From Sarocladium kiliense (taxonomy: Eukaryota > Ascomycota > Sordariomycetes > Hypocreales > Sarocladiaceae), in assembly GCA_030734395.1 (NCBI GenBank), contig JAUZTG010000004.1:124001-188000 (forward strand): 64,000 bases of DNA, written 5' to 3'. Of the stretch, positions 45,071 to 56,997 are shown piece after piece. How positions within the stretch are numbered: position 1 is the first letter of the stretch; each line of letters begins with the position of its first letter. A program made the position numbers and the translations under genes. Below the pieces are notes generated by a model. It was given only the letters and a program-made list of their open reading frames with translations, did not search any database and was not told where the DNA came from.

Positions 45071-48000
45071 ATGTCCACGATCGTGTGGAGGCGATGGCAA
45101 AGGTCATTCACCACGTTCCCACTACGACGCTCGCTTCCTTACCCCGCCTCACATATCCTCTGCCTCCAAGTTCAAGCTCCCATCAGTCAACTCCGGCTTC
45201 TTTGCGCGCAACCATTTTCACATTCAAGGGTTGCCAATCACCAGCCTATTCACAGCATGTGCAAGAGAAAGGGCGATGGTCCGACCGGATCGACAGCGTC
45301 GCCGGCCCGGGATCTGCTCCCGGCCAACGTCGTGCCTCGCCACTACGATGTGACGATCGAGCCTGATTTGGAGAAATTTACCTTTGAAGGCAGTGTCACT
45401 ATTGATCTAGATGTAGCTGAGGACTCAACGAAGATTAGCATTCATACTTTGGAATTGGACCTGCACAAAGTCAGTGTCAGCAGTGGTGGCGCCAAGCTCA
45501 GGTAGGTGACCACGTTGATGAATTCGAGTTCGTCATGGAGAATAGCACAGCTAATACGAGCATTGGCCCTTGACAGTGTCAACTCTGATGTCTCTTACAA
45601 TGAGAAAGAGCAGGCTAGCACTATCACGCTGGGACAAACGCTGAGCAAAGGCTCAAAGGCCAAGCTTGAGATAACGTTCACCGGCCAGCTCAACGACAAG
45701 ATGGCCGGCTTCTACCGCTCAACCTACACTCGTGAAGACGGCAGCCAAGGCATTCTGGCCACAACGCAAATGGCGGCAGCTGACTGTCGTCAAGCCTTCC
45801 CTTGCTTTGATGAGCCAGCTCTTAAGGCTACTTTCGACATCACTCTCATTGCTGACAAGTCCCTGACCTGTCTCAGCAACATGCATGTCAAGAGCGAGGA
45901 TGAGGTGCATTCGGCCATGTCTGGTGGGCCGAAGAAGGCTGTTCACTTCCACACCTCGCCCCTCATGTCAACTTATCTTGTGGCCTACATTGTGGGAGAG
46001 CTGAATTATGTCGAGTCTCGAGATTTCAGGGTTCCGGTGAGAGTGTATGCGCCACCGGGGCACAACATCGAACATGGGAGGTTCTCTGTCGACTTGGCTG
46101 CGAAGACACTCGCATTTTACGAAAAGGAGTTTGGCATTGACCTTCCTCTTGAAAAGATGGACCAATGCGCAATCCCAGATTTTGCCGCTGGAGCTATGGA
46201 GAACTGGGGTCTGATTACGTACCGTGTCGTTGATCTCATGCTGGATGAAAAGGCCAGTGGTGCGGCCACGAAGCAGCGCGTGGCTGAGGTGGTTCAACAC
46301 GAGCTTGCCCACCAATGGTTTGGCAATCTTGTCACCATGGACTGGTGGGAGGGACTGTGGCTCAATGAAGGGTTTGCAACTTGGGCCTCTTGGGTACGTT
46401 CCCCGCTACAAAGTGAGTGAATGACAGCTCTGCTAACTTATTTCCCGCACAGTACTCCTGCAACGCATTCTTCCCTGAATGGAAGGTCTGGGAGACATAT
46501 GTAATCGACAACCTGCAAGATGCCCTTTCGCTTGACTCCTTGCGAAGCAGTCATCCCGTTGAGGTTCCTGTCAAGGGTGTGGATGAGGTGAATGAGATTT
46601 TCGATCACATCTCTTACGCGAAAGGTTCGTGCGTGCTGCGAATGATTTCGACATATCTTGGTGAGGATGTGTTCCTTGAGGGAGTTCGCCAGTACCTGAA
46701 GAAGTTCGCATATGGCTGCACGGAGACCAGCGATCTGTGGGATTGTCTTGCAGCTGCAAGTGGTAAGCCAGTTCAGGAGGTGATGACAGCGTGGACGAAG
46801 AAGGTCGGCCATCCTGTCCTCACTGTCACCGAGAATCCCGAGAAGAACACAATCACCGTCAAACAGAACCGCTTCCTTCGAACAGGTGACTTGAAGCCAG
46901 AGGAAGACGAGACCTTGTACCCTGTTTTCCTGGGGCTACGTACAAGGGACGGTGTTGACTCGACCATCGCACTGAACGAGCGCGAGCAAGAATTCAGTGT
47001 ACCAGACCTTGACTTCTTCAAGCTCAATGCGAACCACACTGGCATCTACCGCACTTTATATAGCCCAGAGCGGCTGGCTAAGCTGGGTGAGGCTGCTAAA
47101 GAGGGACTTCTGTCTGTTGAAGACCGTGCTGGTCTCGTTGCTGATGCTGGGGCGCTTGCTATGGCTGGTAACCTGAAGACCTCCGGGCTGCTCAATCTGC
47201 TGAAAGGACTCAATAACGAGACAGAGTTCATTGTATGGAGCGAAATTAGCAGCCGCGCAGGTACAGTACAACAGACATGGACGTTTGCCGACGAATCTAT
47301 TCGTGAGGGACTCAAAGCTTTCCGCCGTGGTCTGTTCGGCCCCAAAGCACACGAACTTGGCTGGATCTTCTCCGACGAAGATAGCCATGTCGAGCAGCAA
47401 TACAAGGCTTTGCTTTTCGGAGCAGCTGGCGGTGCTGGCGACGAGAAAATTGTCGCTGCGGCGAAGGAGATGTTCAACAAGTATGTGGCTGGCGACAAGT
47501 CAGCCCTGCACCCCAACATCCGACGCAGTGTTTTCGCGATGGCACTCAAGAACGGAGGCGAAGAAGAAGTGAGAATCTGACCACCCAACCCCTCACTGTG
47601 TTCCGAACATGAAGCAGCTGACATCATGCTAGTTCGATAAACTCCTCGACCTCTACAAAACGTCGAAGAATAGTGATGAGCGCAACAATTGCCTCCGTGT
47701 GTTCGGTGCATCGAGAGACCCTAAACTTATCCAGAAGACGTTGGACCTGCTCGATAGCCCTGATATCAAGGATCAGGACATCTATATGCCGGCTGGTAGC
47801 CTCGTCGGCCATGCTGAAGGCATTACCGCGCTGTGGGAATATGTCAAGAAGAACTGGGATCAGATTTACAAGCGCTTCCCTCCAAATGGTATGATGCTTG
47901 GTGCAATCATCACCATTTCGACTTCCGCCTTCACTCAGCAGGAACAGCTGGATGACGTCGATCGCTTCTTCGCCGACAAGGACAAGACAGGCTATGATCG

Positions 48001-48106
48001 CACATTGGAACAGAGCAAGGACTCGATAAGGTCCAAGATCTCATGGCTTGCGCGTGACCAGGAAGATGTTACTTCTTGGTTGAAGGCGAATGGATACCTG
48101 AGTTAG
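45071..48106 (+). CDS. APE2: M1 zinc aminopeptidase (Ape2/Aap1 type)
   Basis: Exons 45071-45501, 45577-46393, 46453-47568 and 47633-48106 give 945 residues from the first ATG. The M1 family marks are complete: GAMENWG near residue 350, zinc site HELAHQWFGN near 385 and the third ligand in LWLNEGFATWASW. The ERAP1-like C-terminal helical domain is present and ends WLKANGYLS. The enzyme removes N-terminal residues from peptides and is a cytosolic or periplasmic puromycin-sensitive type peptidase in yeast. The first 62 residues are Arg- and Ser-rich with almost no acidic residues (MSTIVWRRWQRSFTTFPLRR), resembling a mitochondrial leader. An in-frame ATG at 45257 (MCKRKGDGP) would give an 883-residue form without it. 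Confidence 0.93.
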
Positions 48107-48656
48107 GTGATCAGTACTGAGGAGCAGGAACTGTATTCATTGTCAAAGGTGGAATAATTGAGTTACTCTGGATTGCTCATTATTCCATCACAGAATACAC
48201 AATCTCTTTCAAGTGCATGGTGTCCTGGGATGTCTCTGTGACAGCATTCATTCACGCGAAGAGCCTATCCATGCACTCTCTATACCCCTCCTGCTCTTTG
48301 CCCGCTTGATAAGAAAGGCATAGATACGGAGTTCCTGGAAACAGATTGACTTTCTCGATTGTCATCCTACGAAGTGGCAAAGAAAGGACAAGAACGCAGA
48401 TCCAGCGTATTACGCGTCCTTGAACCAAGCTGCCTGGATAGCCTGAGGCACTCATCGTAGTAACCGAATAAGTGAAAATTGGTTCTCACTTGCCCTTCTT
48501 CGAATTGAGAGACACTGCTGATTCTCGGCGTCCATTTCATACACCCTGTGATAGTTGCCACCGCCTCGCTGTCCTTCTAACTCCATTAACCATGTAAGCC
48601 GCCAAATCGGCGACTAGTTCCCTATCTGCACCTCTCGAACACGCAAGACGTCACTC
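48107..48656. other. Intergenic stretch between aminopeptidase and kinase remnant
   Basis: About 550 bases with no gene recognised. Confidence 0.55.
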
Positions 48657-49358
48657 ATGCGCTATGCTTTTGGGTTGAGTTGGCGCCTCGCTGTCCGCCC
48701 AAAACTGACTTCAATGTTACAATGTTCAGGTCGCCCGACGATAGTCCCTCTAAACTTTCAGTTTCGCCGGCAAGGAGGACACATGCGAACTATGTCAACA
48801 CCATCGAAAGCCTTCCCAAACGTTGGTTTTCAGACCGTCCCGGCAGACCAATGGACAGAAGAAGGGAATCTACCAAATTACAACGCTGAGAAATACTACG
48901 CTGTTCGCATTGGTGAAGTGCTGCGGGCTAGATACCAGATCGTTGGTAAACTTGGCTTTGGTGGAGGATCGACTGTGTGGGCTTGTCGCGACCTCAGGTA
49001 TGTGTCACATCCAACTCTAAGGCAGTGTTTATTAACCCATGTGTCGCAGAGAGAATGAAATGTTGGTCATCAAGACATGCACTACTGGTAAGTAGGCTGA
49101 CCAAGTATACAATGGGTTACAGGCACATCGATTGCCCCAACGCCCATTCCAGACGAGTCGCTCGAGAGTCGAGAAAAGAAACTGAAGGGTGACGAAAACG
49201 CGTTGTTTCTGAAATTTGTGCGCAAAGTTCAGTGCTGGTTACCGGAAGATCGTTCATCTGCAGAGGGCCTTTATAGCGATGAGTTCTTGAATGGGTACGT
49301 ACGCCATGAAGGACACGCAGATGGAGATGATAGCGCAGAGGACAAGCCACTGACCTGA
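48657..49358 (+). pseudogene. Truncated SRPK-like protein kinase (N-lobe only)
   Basis: Splicing exons 48657-48997, 49050-49087 and 49123-49358 gives an open frame of 204 residues. The N-lobe of an SRPK-type kinase is plain: NYNAEKYYAVRIGEVLRARY leads into the glycine loop KLGFGGGSTVW, then CRDLRENEMLVIKTCTTG with a candidate ATP-binding lysine. Complete SRPK-like kinases run on to an HRD or HTD catalytic loop, a DFG-like motif and a C-lobe; none of these is found in the next 2.7 kb in any frame. The end after FLNG (GDDSAEDKPLT) shows no kinase character. It is best read as a 3'-truncated pseudogene. A short regulatory protein that keeps only the N-lobe is possible but less likely. Fungal SRPK-like kinases often occur in many copies with broken members. 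Confidence 0.65.
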
Positions 49359-52088
49359 TGCACCGTTATTATCCGGGGATGTTGATCAGAAACTGTCTAT
49401 GTCATATGTCAAATAGATGTAAGACCTGTCTTAAGAGGTATCAGGCTTGGGACCATCCCATCGGAGGCAATGGGGTCAGGTCGTTTCACCACAAACTGTA
49501 GATAGATGAGCTTGCGATGAATCGAGACATGAAAAACAGCATGAGTAGCAAAGCTTGGAGAATCCTATCCCGAGACTTCGAGAGGGTCAGAACCCTGTGC
49601 CTGGTTGGGGATCAGCCGCATGCTCTTGGTATCTGCCTGGTGAAGCGCCGAGCTGTAAGCCCAAGACTCTAGCCAAGCAAAACTGCCGTAATACAATGGA
49701 AGCGACCAAGTACGCCAGTGGGCCTCATTCGATCTTCTTGCAAATTTAGTCTAGGCGACATAGTCTCAGCAGAAGGGATCAGAGCTCCTGGAAACCCTCA
49801 CAACTCCCGGGCGCTTACGGGCCAATCCTCATGGAGGATCTCCCCCCCTCCGCAGCTGAATATTCATAATCGCCCCATGACAAGCACATGCAAAGAAGAC
49901 AGCGCAATAAGCCTAATCAGTGACCCGGACGTCGCCGAGGCAGAATGACGTTCCCCTCTTCACTCCGTCTTGTCCCAGCTACCTGGGTAAGACGCGGCAA
50001 CCCGGGCCGAGCAGGGGTGGTTTGACAGCCCCAAGGAAACGGCTTAGGAATGCAAGGAGGGGAAAGACAACCCAGGGCGGTCTGCATCCAGGAATAGCAC
50101 GCACTGCGACATGGTCGATCATCCTTGATGAGGGTGCTTAGTTTCCCCTCAGCTGCAGGAACCAGCATTATGATGGTGTCTAAGTCCAGGCAGTCAGCCA
50201 GGCAGGCAGTTTGCGTGGATCACAGGTCGCATATTAGTCGATAAGATAGTAATACAAGCCAACCCAGCTGTCTCTGGTATTGCTTCATCAGACATCTAAG
50301 GAAACCTGTGCGACTGTGCCAAACATCGGTTAGGGGTCTTTCAAATTGCTCTTCACGAACCTTGCACCTCTCATTCCAGCTCCTATAGTTGGAAATGACG
50401 AGCATGAATGATTGGTTCTGCTGGTTGGAGACCGCTCAGCTTCGGAATCTGTGAGACAAGAATAGCAATGCGGGGAGCGCAACAAGGATCCGCGCGAACC
50501 GCTCAATTGGTCACGTTGTGGAATTGGGAGCAACAAGGAATCGCGTGAAATAGGGTAGAGCATAGTTATTTAGTCTTCGAAATCTAATTAGGACAGCGGC
50601 TATTGAGACAGATCCGACAATCCGCGTCTGTGTTCCATTCATAGGCACGCGGAGGATGGACTAGTGCAAGCCCGCGTCTGCTTGTGGTATCTGCACGCCC
50701 GCATTTTCATGTAGGCGTCCATTGCGAGTCACCAAGGCCAGGATCGTGAATGCGCAAGACCGATCAAAACGAAGTACCCAAGATGCAAGCTGGAGAGTCT
50801 GGACCATGATCATGAATGTGCCTATCCCTGAACAAGTATCGTGCCGAGGAGCCGACCCAGAATTAGAAGCTGAGGGATCGACTCGATCCAGCCACTTGGG
50901 GACACTTTCTTGACTGCCGAGCGGACTCGCCGTGCCGGTGCACAGTCCCATGTGCGGATTTTCAAGAGTTGTACCACAGTTGGGGCGTTCTGATCGAGGT
51001 CTTGTAGGGCTGGGGGGGGCCTGATGGTGTGTGACCCTAAAATCGGTGCATGTGGCTTGATACAATCCAGTGAAACATCTTTGAAGGTGGCTGCAGCATC
51101 GCCAGGTAACCAGATAATCGTGCATGCGCTTGACCGGGACGACGTCCAGTAGATAGACAGCATCGTCAGTTGATCACGAAGGTTTGACCTGTGATCCGCT
51201 AAATTGGCGACCATGACATGCTCGCAGGACATCCCTGCTCCTTAGCTCGAGTAGCTGACGCTCGGCCGAGACTCCATACCATTCGCTGCGCCGCCGTCCA
51301 GCACCACAACAGCCAGCGCCCTCCCCCACGCTTGTTCGTGGTTGCGTTGCATTGCTTGTCGATTCTTGCCTGAGTGACTCCAAGACTAGCCATCGGAGCT
51401 GATGACTCGTGACGTGAAACCGCTTTCATGTCATTGCTGCAGGGTCCCCACCCCCTCCCACAACGGCGTCCGCCCTGCCAAGGCCTCGCCTCGCACGCAT
51501 GTTATGGCGCTTTTTCGCCAATCCAAGACATAGTCGACCCGAGTCTGTGGTTTCTGCCGTGTCGCAATGGGCGTCATGATCGACCGGGCCTCGGAGGAAT
51601 ATGAGCAGCAAGATGGGGGGCGATCGGGGGCGCAATACGTCCAAACTGGTATGCAGGTGCTGAGAACCATAACCCTGTTGTGCCATCCCCACGAAGCAGG
51701 CTCCGATATAGACAAGGCGAAACCTCCTGTTCCCTCGAATGCGGAAAGCTGCACGACGCAAAAGAGGTGACTCTGTCTATTGCGGTCACAGAATAGTCTG
51801 ATCACACAGCCGACGGCATCCAAACCATTGGTTCGTTGTCAACCTTGCGGCTCTGCGTGTTGACACTAGGGTGTGTCTACCGGCGACGTCCGTTCTCTGT
51901 TCGACACGTGTATTCGGGATCCCAGGTTACCAGACCCAAATGATATAAAGATGTCAAGAGTCGGCCCAGAAGAAGAGTGCTATCCCTTGAAGATAGCTCA
52001 GCAAGCCCATTCAGGAAACAAACAGAAGCCTTCCTGTCAGACGAAACAAAACCACTTACACCTTCCTGGCCAACCTCCTGAAGCAATC
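49359..52088. other. Intergenic stretch, 2.7 kb
   Basis: No gene is recognised. The stretch just right of the kinase remnant would be expected to carry the missing C-lobe, but no HRD- or DFG-like text is seen. Short frames on both strands lack motifs. Confidence 0.55.
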
Positions 52089-52750
52089 ATGTCGGGCTAC
52101 CATAGCAGTCAATCTCGGAGTTCCTCCAGTCGTCATCAGTTCAGGAGATCTAGGAGTATCAAGAGCGACGACCCGTTGGAGATCCAGGGACCCCTCGACA
52201 TTCAAGGCTCTGTGAAATCCGGAGGTAGCATCAATCTCGACGGTGACTTCATCGTCAAGGACAAGATTGATGCATATGGCGCCATCACCATGAATGGCAA
52301 CGTGAGTTGCGCGTACGTCTCCCACGCTGGTACGGCCTTCTCGCTTATACACGCTGACGTTTAGACAGGGGAAAGATCAAGGCTTACGGCAACATCGTAG
52401 TCAATGGATACCTCGCCGCCGGGTATATGTCTCCACCTATACGAAGTTGAACGATGCTGACGAAGAAGTAGGGATAAGATTAAAGGGTGCGGCAAGCTCA
52501 AGGTGGTCGGAAACCTCGAAGGAACAGAGTTGGAAATCTATGGGAATTTGAGCATAACAGGCTACTTGCAAGTCGCTTCTCTTTTTCGCGTCAAGCGTAT
52601 ACTGATACATGAGATAGAAGTTGCCAGCGTCTCATCGTCTACGGTTCTCTCACGCTGATCGGTCGAGATTCCACCTACTCTGTATCAGAGTACGAAGAAA
52701 TCGCCGGCGCAAAGCTCATGAGAGACCAGGAGGCAGATTGGGACTGGTAG
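52089..52750 (+). CDS. Bactofilin-like beta-helix protein
   Basis: Exons 52089-52312, 52369-52422, 52472-52567 and 52618-52750 give 168 residues. After a Ser/Arg-rich N-terminus of about 30 residues comes a chain of short hydrophobic/glycine repeats: LEIQGPLDIQGSVKSGGSIN, FIVKDKIDAYGAITMNGNV, KIKAYGNIVVNGYL, KLKVVGNLEGTELEIYGNL and RLIVYGSLTLIG. This repeat rhythm is that of bactofilins, bacterial proteins that fold into a right-handed beta-helix and polymerise into filaments; the match is by pattern only. The N-terminal and acidic C-terminal tails (EADWDW) flank the repeats, also as in bactofilins. The third intron starts with GC (GCAAGT), the minor GC-AG class. The frame is also open upstream of 52089, but that ATG is in better context. 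Confidence 0.7.
52568..52617 (+). other. Probable GC-AG intron (third intron of bactofilin-like gene)
   Basis: No GT donor in this stretch keeps the repeat frame, while GCAAGT at 52568 does, with the acceptor ATAG at 52617 and an ACTGAT branch-like string about 15 bases before it. An alternative acceptor three bases later would remove one residue. Confidence 0.6.
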
Positions 52751-53921
52751 AGTGCGCCACTGGCATAACTCCTTCTGCAACAAGGGTCCGGATATCCGAT
52801 TGCATGGTCTCCAGCCTTCGTTCGGTTGACGGTTGCTGCAAGGGCGAAATAGCTCAGGATGACTGCCATAGCAGACTGCGCGGGAAGTCATACTTCCGGG
52901 AGGACAGAGCGAGCAAGGAAAGACTGCCGCTTGGTAGCAGACGCTTGCTCATCGCCTCGGGACTCGACCGGATGCGAGATGACCAGACTCGGCTCGCCGG
53001 GATTAGGATACTGTCCTGGAGGCAGATGACCCGGTTGAGAGCACGCAGCACTCGCTGCATCAGGAAGAGCCTAAGAAATTCTGTCGACTTGAGGCTGTCC
53101 AAGGGTGGCAGTGCTCAGAGCTTGGTGCTGGTGGTAGGACAGGTGCCGCAGCAGACTGGTCTGCTGCATGACGCATCATGGACGACTGGATCAGGCATCA
53201 GTCATTTGTTTTGTACTTGTTTGTGATGGGCCTGACAGGGGTTGTCTGGCATTGAGTGTTACAATAGTATTGCATACCAAGCTTGATTGTTCCGTTCGGA
53301 GTCGCCGGTAGCAAGTGACGACAAGCAGACATGGGAATGAACTCGTGGAGCGGCTTGATAACCTGGATTTGCACTTCATACACGCTAGACGAGGCATATT
53401 CAGTGCCATCGAAAGCCTTGAGATAGCGGGTCCAGGCAACAGCGTATGAGGCGTGAGGCTGTCAAAGAATTCAGCTTAGAGGCTCAGAGTAAGCAAGGCG
53501 CAAAAGCCAAGATGGCGATGTAAGAAGGAAAGCTTAAGGACGGAAGCTATGACGCCAAACGAATGCGGGCGGCCAGGCAGCGACGTTCAGGCACATCGAG
53601 TAGCCGGGGTTTCTCCGATCCGAACTGAACTGCTTACCTAAGGCGTTGTCCTGGACCGTCATCGCGCACGGACCAACTGCTCGTCTCCAAGACTCCGTGG
53701 CGCCAGATGCCTACGACTACAGCGCGGCTCGCGACACTTTCGACACTTCCTGGCTGTCTCGATGCCCGTTTCCAACAGAGAAGCCTGAGATAATTCGGGC
53801 CCTACGATTCTCAACTACGTTACAGATGGGTAGGTGGTGTCCTTAGTGCTTTTGGAAAGCCGTACGCGACATCAGGCTGTGACAGCCCCTACGCGACAAA
53901 CGCGTATTACCAGTCGCAAAC
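52751..53921. other. Intergenic stretch, 1.2 kb
   Basis: A 200-residue frame overlaps the end of the bactofilin-like gene in another phase and runs on to 53226, but its basic, motif-free text looks like chance. No gene recognised. The right part is the promoter of the ING gene. Confidence 0.5.
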
Positions 53922-56390
53922 ATGGCTAAATCCGCAGAAGCTGCTACGGACACTGCGCAGACCGGCAGCGCTTTGTCCACGAACAAGACAGCAATGGAGC
54001 AGACTATTGAGCGCTCAATTGACGCCATGGAAACAGACTTGGATTCGCGAGCTGACCCCGATGCGCAAACCACGGTCACCGATTTCCTCGACTTCACAGA
54101 ATACCTGCCCTCCGATATCGTGCGATCTCTTACTCTTATTGGCAAGCTGGATGAGAATTATGTGGATTCCTCGAACAAAGTACATGATCTGACCACGACT
54201 TGGGGCCAGCTACCAACGCTGCCTGCCGATCGTCGCCCGGAACCCGCAAAACTGCGAGCAGAGATATCAGAGAACCTCGACCAAGCGCTGAGCTCGCGTG
54301 TCTTCGCGCATGCTGAGGCTGTGAGGATGTCTGAAAGCGTTCACAGGCACTATAACAAAGCTAAAGCCTTGCTCGCTAAGCTGCAGACGATGATGGACAA
54401 TTACCCTGCTGAAGAGCTGAGGAGTCCCACGGCCTCGAAGTCACCCCAGCTGGTTCGATCTAAACTCGCAGGTCGGCCTGAGGGCGAACAGAGAGTACGA
54501 CATAAACGCATACCAAAGATCACTGTGCCTGGCGAGGTTCTGGCTCCGTACGATATCGAATATGATACCATGAGTGATGATAGCGACGTGAGCTCCGACG
54601 AAGAATCAGACATCCCGCCGACTGTTCGTCGGACTCCGGGGACGATCCCTAGGATCAAGCTTGTCTCCCACAAGCCCCCGAAGCCTCGCGCATCACGGCC
54701 CGTCACTTTCACGGATGCAGCCTTATCTGCAGCGGCCGCTGCTAATGCCGAGGCCCTGTTGAACCCACCTCCGGAGAACGCGGTAATTGGCAGTGCCGAT
54801 GCGCCATGGTTGCAGTTGACGCGATACGAGCTCGCAAAACTACGCAAGCGCATGAAAAAGAACGCTACTTGGACGCCAAGCGAGACCATGATCGCGAGAG
54901 AGCTTAAGACGCTTTGTCGTGGACCTGACGCATATCGCGAAGCAAAGAAGAAAGCGGAGGAGGAAGGAAGAGTCTTCGAGCCAAAAATACCAGCCCCTGT
55001 GGTCGACAACGAATCAGGGACACAGCACCTTCCGGCAGGGGCTATCAGTGTCGACTCATTGGCCAACGATGATGTTCCAACAAGCAATCGTGGTATGAAA
55101 CTGAACGAAGCCAAGAAGCTGAAGAGAGAGGCCATGGCGAAGTTGGCAGCTGAGGAAGCAGAAGTGTCTGAACGGAAGATGGCGGAAGCGGCTCGACGCT
55201 TTCTGGCCCCTCCAGGTGCAAACTCGGCTGAAGCAGCGAAGGATGACAAGGCTAATACAAACTCTCGTACGAACAACAAGAGAAAGCGGAGTGGGGAGGC
55301 CGATGGGGCTGACGATGCAGCTGATGGGACTGATACACCTTCAAGGCCGCAGCTGAAGCGTAACAAAACAGAAACACCAGTTCCGCCACCCCGAAGGCCG
55401 AGTGTCAACGTTGCTCAAGCGGACCACAATGTCTCAACATCACAGCCGACTCGCAGCAGCGCCACGTCTCTTACGCCAACGGAGACTCCTGTGCCTATCC
55501 CAAGACCCCCAATCCGCAGCACTGCCACAAGTCCAACACCTATTGCAGCAGTTCCGAGCACCGTTACCACGACGGTGCCGACGAAAGCACCAGCCCAGAC
55601 CCCAGTTCCGCTTCCTCCAACCGTCGCGTCGTCTATGGCGAGAGCCGCTCAAGCGGATGCTCAGTCCAATGGTGGCACAAAACGTCAGACCCGCGGCGAG
55701 GCAGCAAAACAGAGTCTGGCTCCTACTGAGCAACCGGCTCCCACAGAGACGCCCAGCTTGCGATCATCGTCGAGAGCCGCCACTCCAATAACAGCCCCTG
55801 CAACTGATCGCCGACCAGTCTCTCGAGGCGATAAAGCTGCAAGCCAAGAGCCGCAACCCACCTCGGCAGCTGATCGGCCCCGCCGAGCCAGCACGGCGCG
55901 AAACACCCCAGCACCGGAGGCCCGGCCACCGGCGAAGCGGAGCAAGCGGCCCGCTCCTGGCATCGTTAGCACCACCAGCAGCGGCGGTAACAGCGCCGTT
56001 GGCAAGAGGAAGGCGGCGACCCGAAAGAAGGCACGTACGACGAAGAGGGATAAAGATCAACCAGCCGAGACGGAGATGGAGGAGGTGGACGATGAAGGAA
56101 ACCCCATTGACCCTGATGAACCCAGGTATTGCACTTGCAATCGCGTGAGCTTCGGCACAATGATCCAGTGCGACAATGTGGATGTAAGTTCTTCCCCAAC
56201 CGAATACGAGTTGGCAAGCAGAAGTGGACTGACGTATTTGTAGAATTGCAAGCTGGAGTGGTTCCACCTCGAGTGTGTCGGTCTTTCAAGCATCCCTGCC
56301 AGGACAACGAAGTGGTATTGTCCCGATTGCCGCAAGGCGCTTAATCTTGGAGAGAAGGGGGAAGTCAGTGCTCGGGGAGTGAGGAAGTAA
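53922..56390 (+). CDS. ING-family PHD-finger chromatin protein
   Basis: Exons 53922-56183 and 56244-56390 give 802 residues. The N-terminal ING helical domain is seen (FLDFTEYLPSDIVRSLTLIG and LDQALSSRVFAHAEAVRMSE, residues about 50-165). The C-terminal PHD finger has the full Cys4-His-Cys3 set: YCTCNRVSFGTMIQCDN, then NCKLEWFHLECVGL and WYCPDCRK. ING proteins read methylated histone H3K4 and belong to acetyltransferase or deacetylase complexes (yeast Yng1, Yng2 and Pho23). Between the domains lies a very long, Pro-, Ala-, Ser- and Lys-rich linker of about 550 residues, with a charged helix near residue 395 and several basic patches that could carry nuclear signals (NKRKRSGE, KRSKRPAP). Which ING paralogue this is cannot be decided by eye. 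Confidence 0.9.
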
Positions 56391-56997
56391 CTTGCAAGCC
56401 CAGTGAATGATTATGTCACCCTGACACGAATATGGTGTATCTATGTACGAGCGACGGACTACAGGAGGTATGGCGTTGCACAAGGAAATCGGAAGGATGG
56501 TCTGCTTTAGGGCTCTGGAATATGAGACTCGAATTTCTCTTTATGATTGCACTAGCCACATGGTGTTGAGTTCTGTGCGCCTTGCACCACAAACCACGTA
56601 CAACGAACGCGCGTTAGGCTTACCTGAGCTGAGGTCGTGCTCCTTTGCGTGTAGGCTAACATGCGGGCGAAGCACATGTCCGCCGACACGCAGCCTCAAT
56701 AGAGTAATCATCGGCGCCCGTAACGCACGTCTCGGGGTTTACCAGGGAGGGTCACGTCACTGCATGTCACTGATTGAGGGGTGAGCGCGATGGTGGGCGG
56801 AAGCTTAATTGCGTCCGACACCCATCCATTCCTGGAAGCTTCTCCAAGCTTCCCACAGAGCCTCGTCCTGTTACGCCATTACTCCGACATCTTCATCTCG
56901 ACACGAGCATAAATTGGAAGCGACTATCTTGGAATTGCTTTGAGCTAAGTGAGGATCTTCGCTGGAAGATAAAGACTACGAATCCTACTACGATACC
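56391..56997. other. Intergenic stretch upstream of NTF2-like gene
   Basis: About 600 bases holding the ING 3' flank and the promoter of the NTF2-like gene. No element recognised. Confidence 0.55.

Noticed and set aside
52621..53226. 201-residue frame overlapping the bactofilin-like gene end
   Set aside because: Its text is basic and motif-free, it shares DNA with a better-supported exon in another phase, and it begins with a non-ATG codon.
53646..53846. 66-residue plus-strand frame upstream of the ING gene
   Set aside because: No motif and no link to the ING frame; it is more likely promoter sequence.
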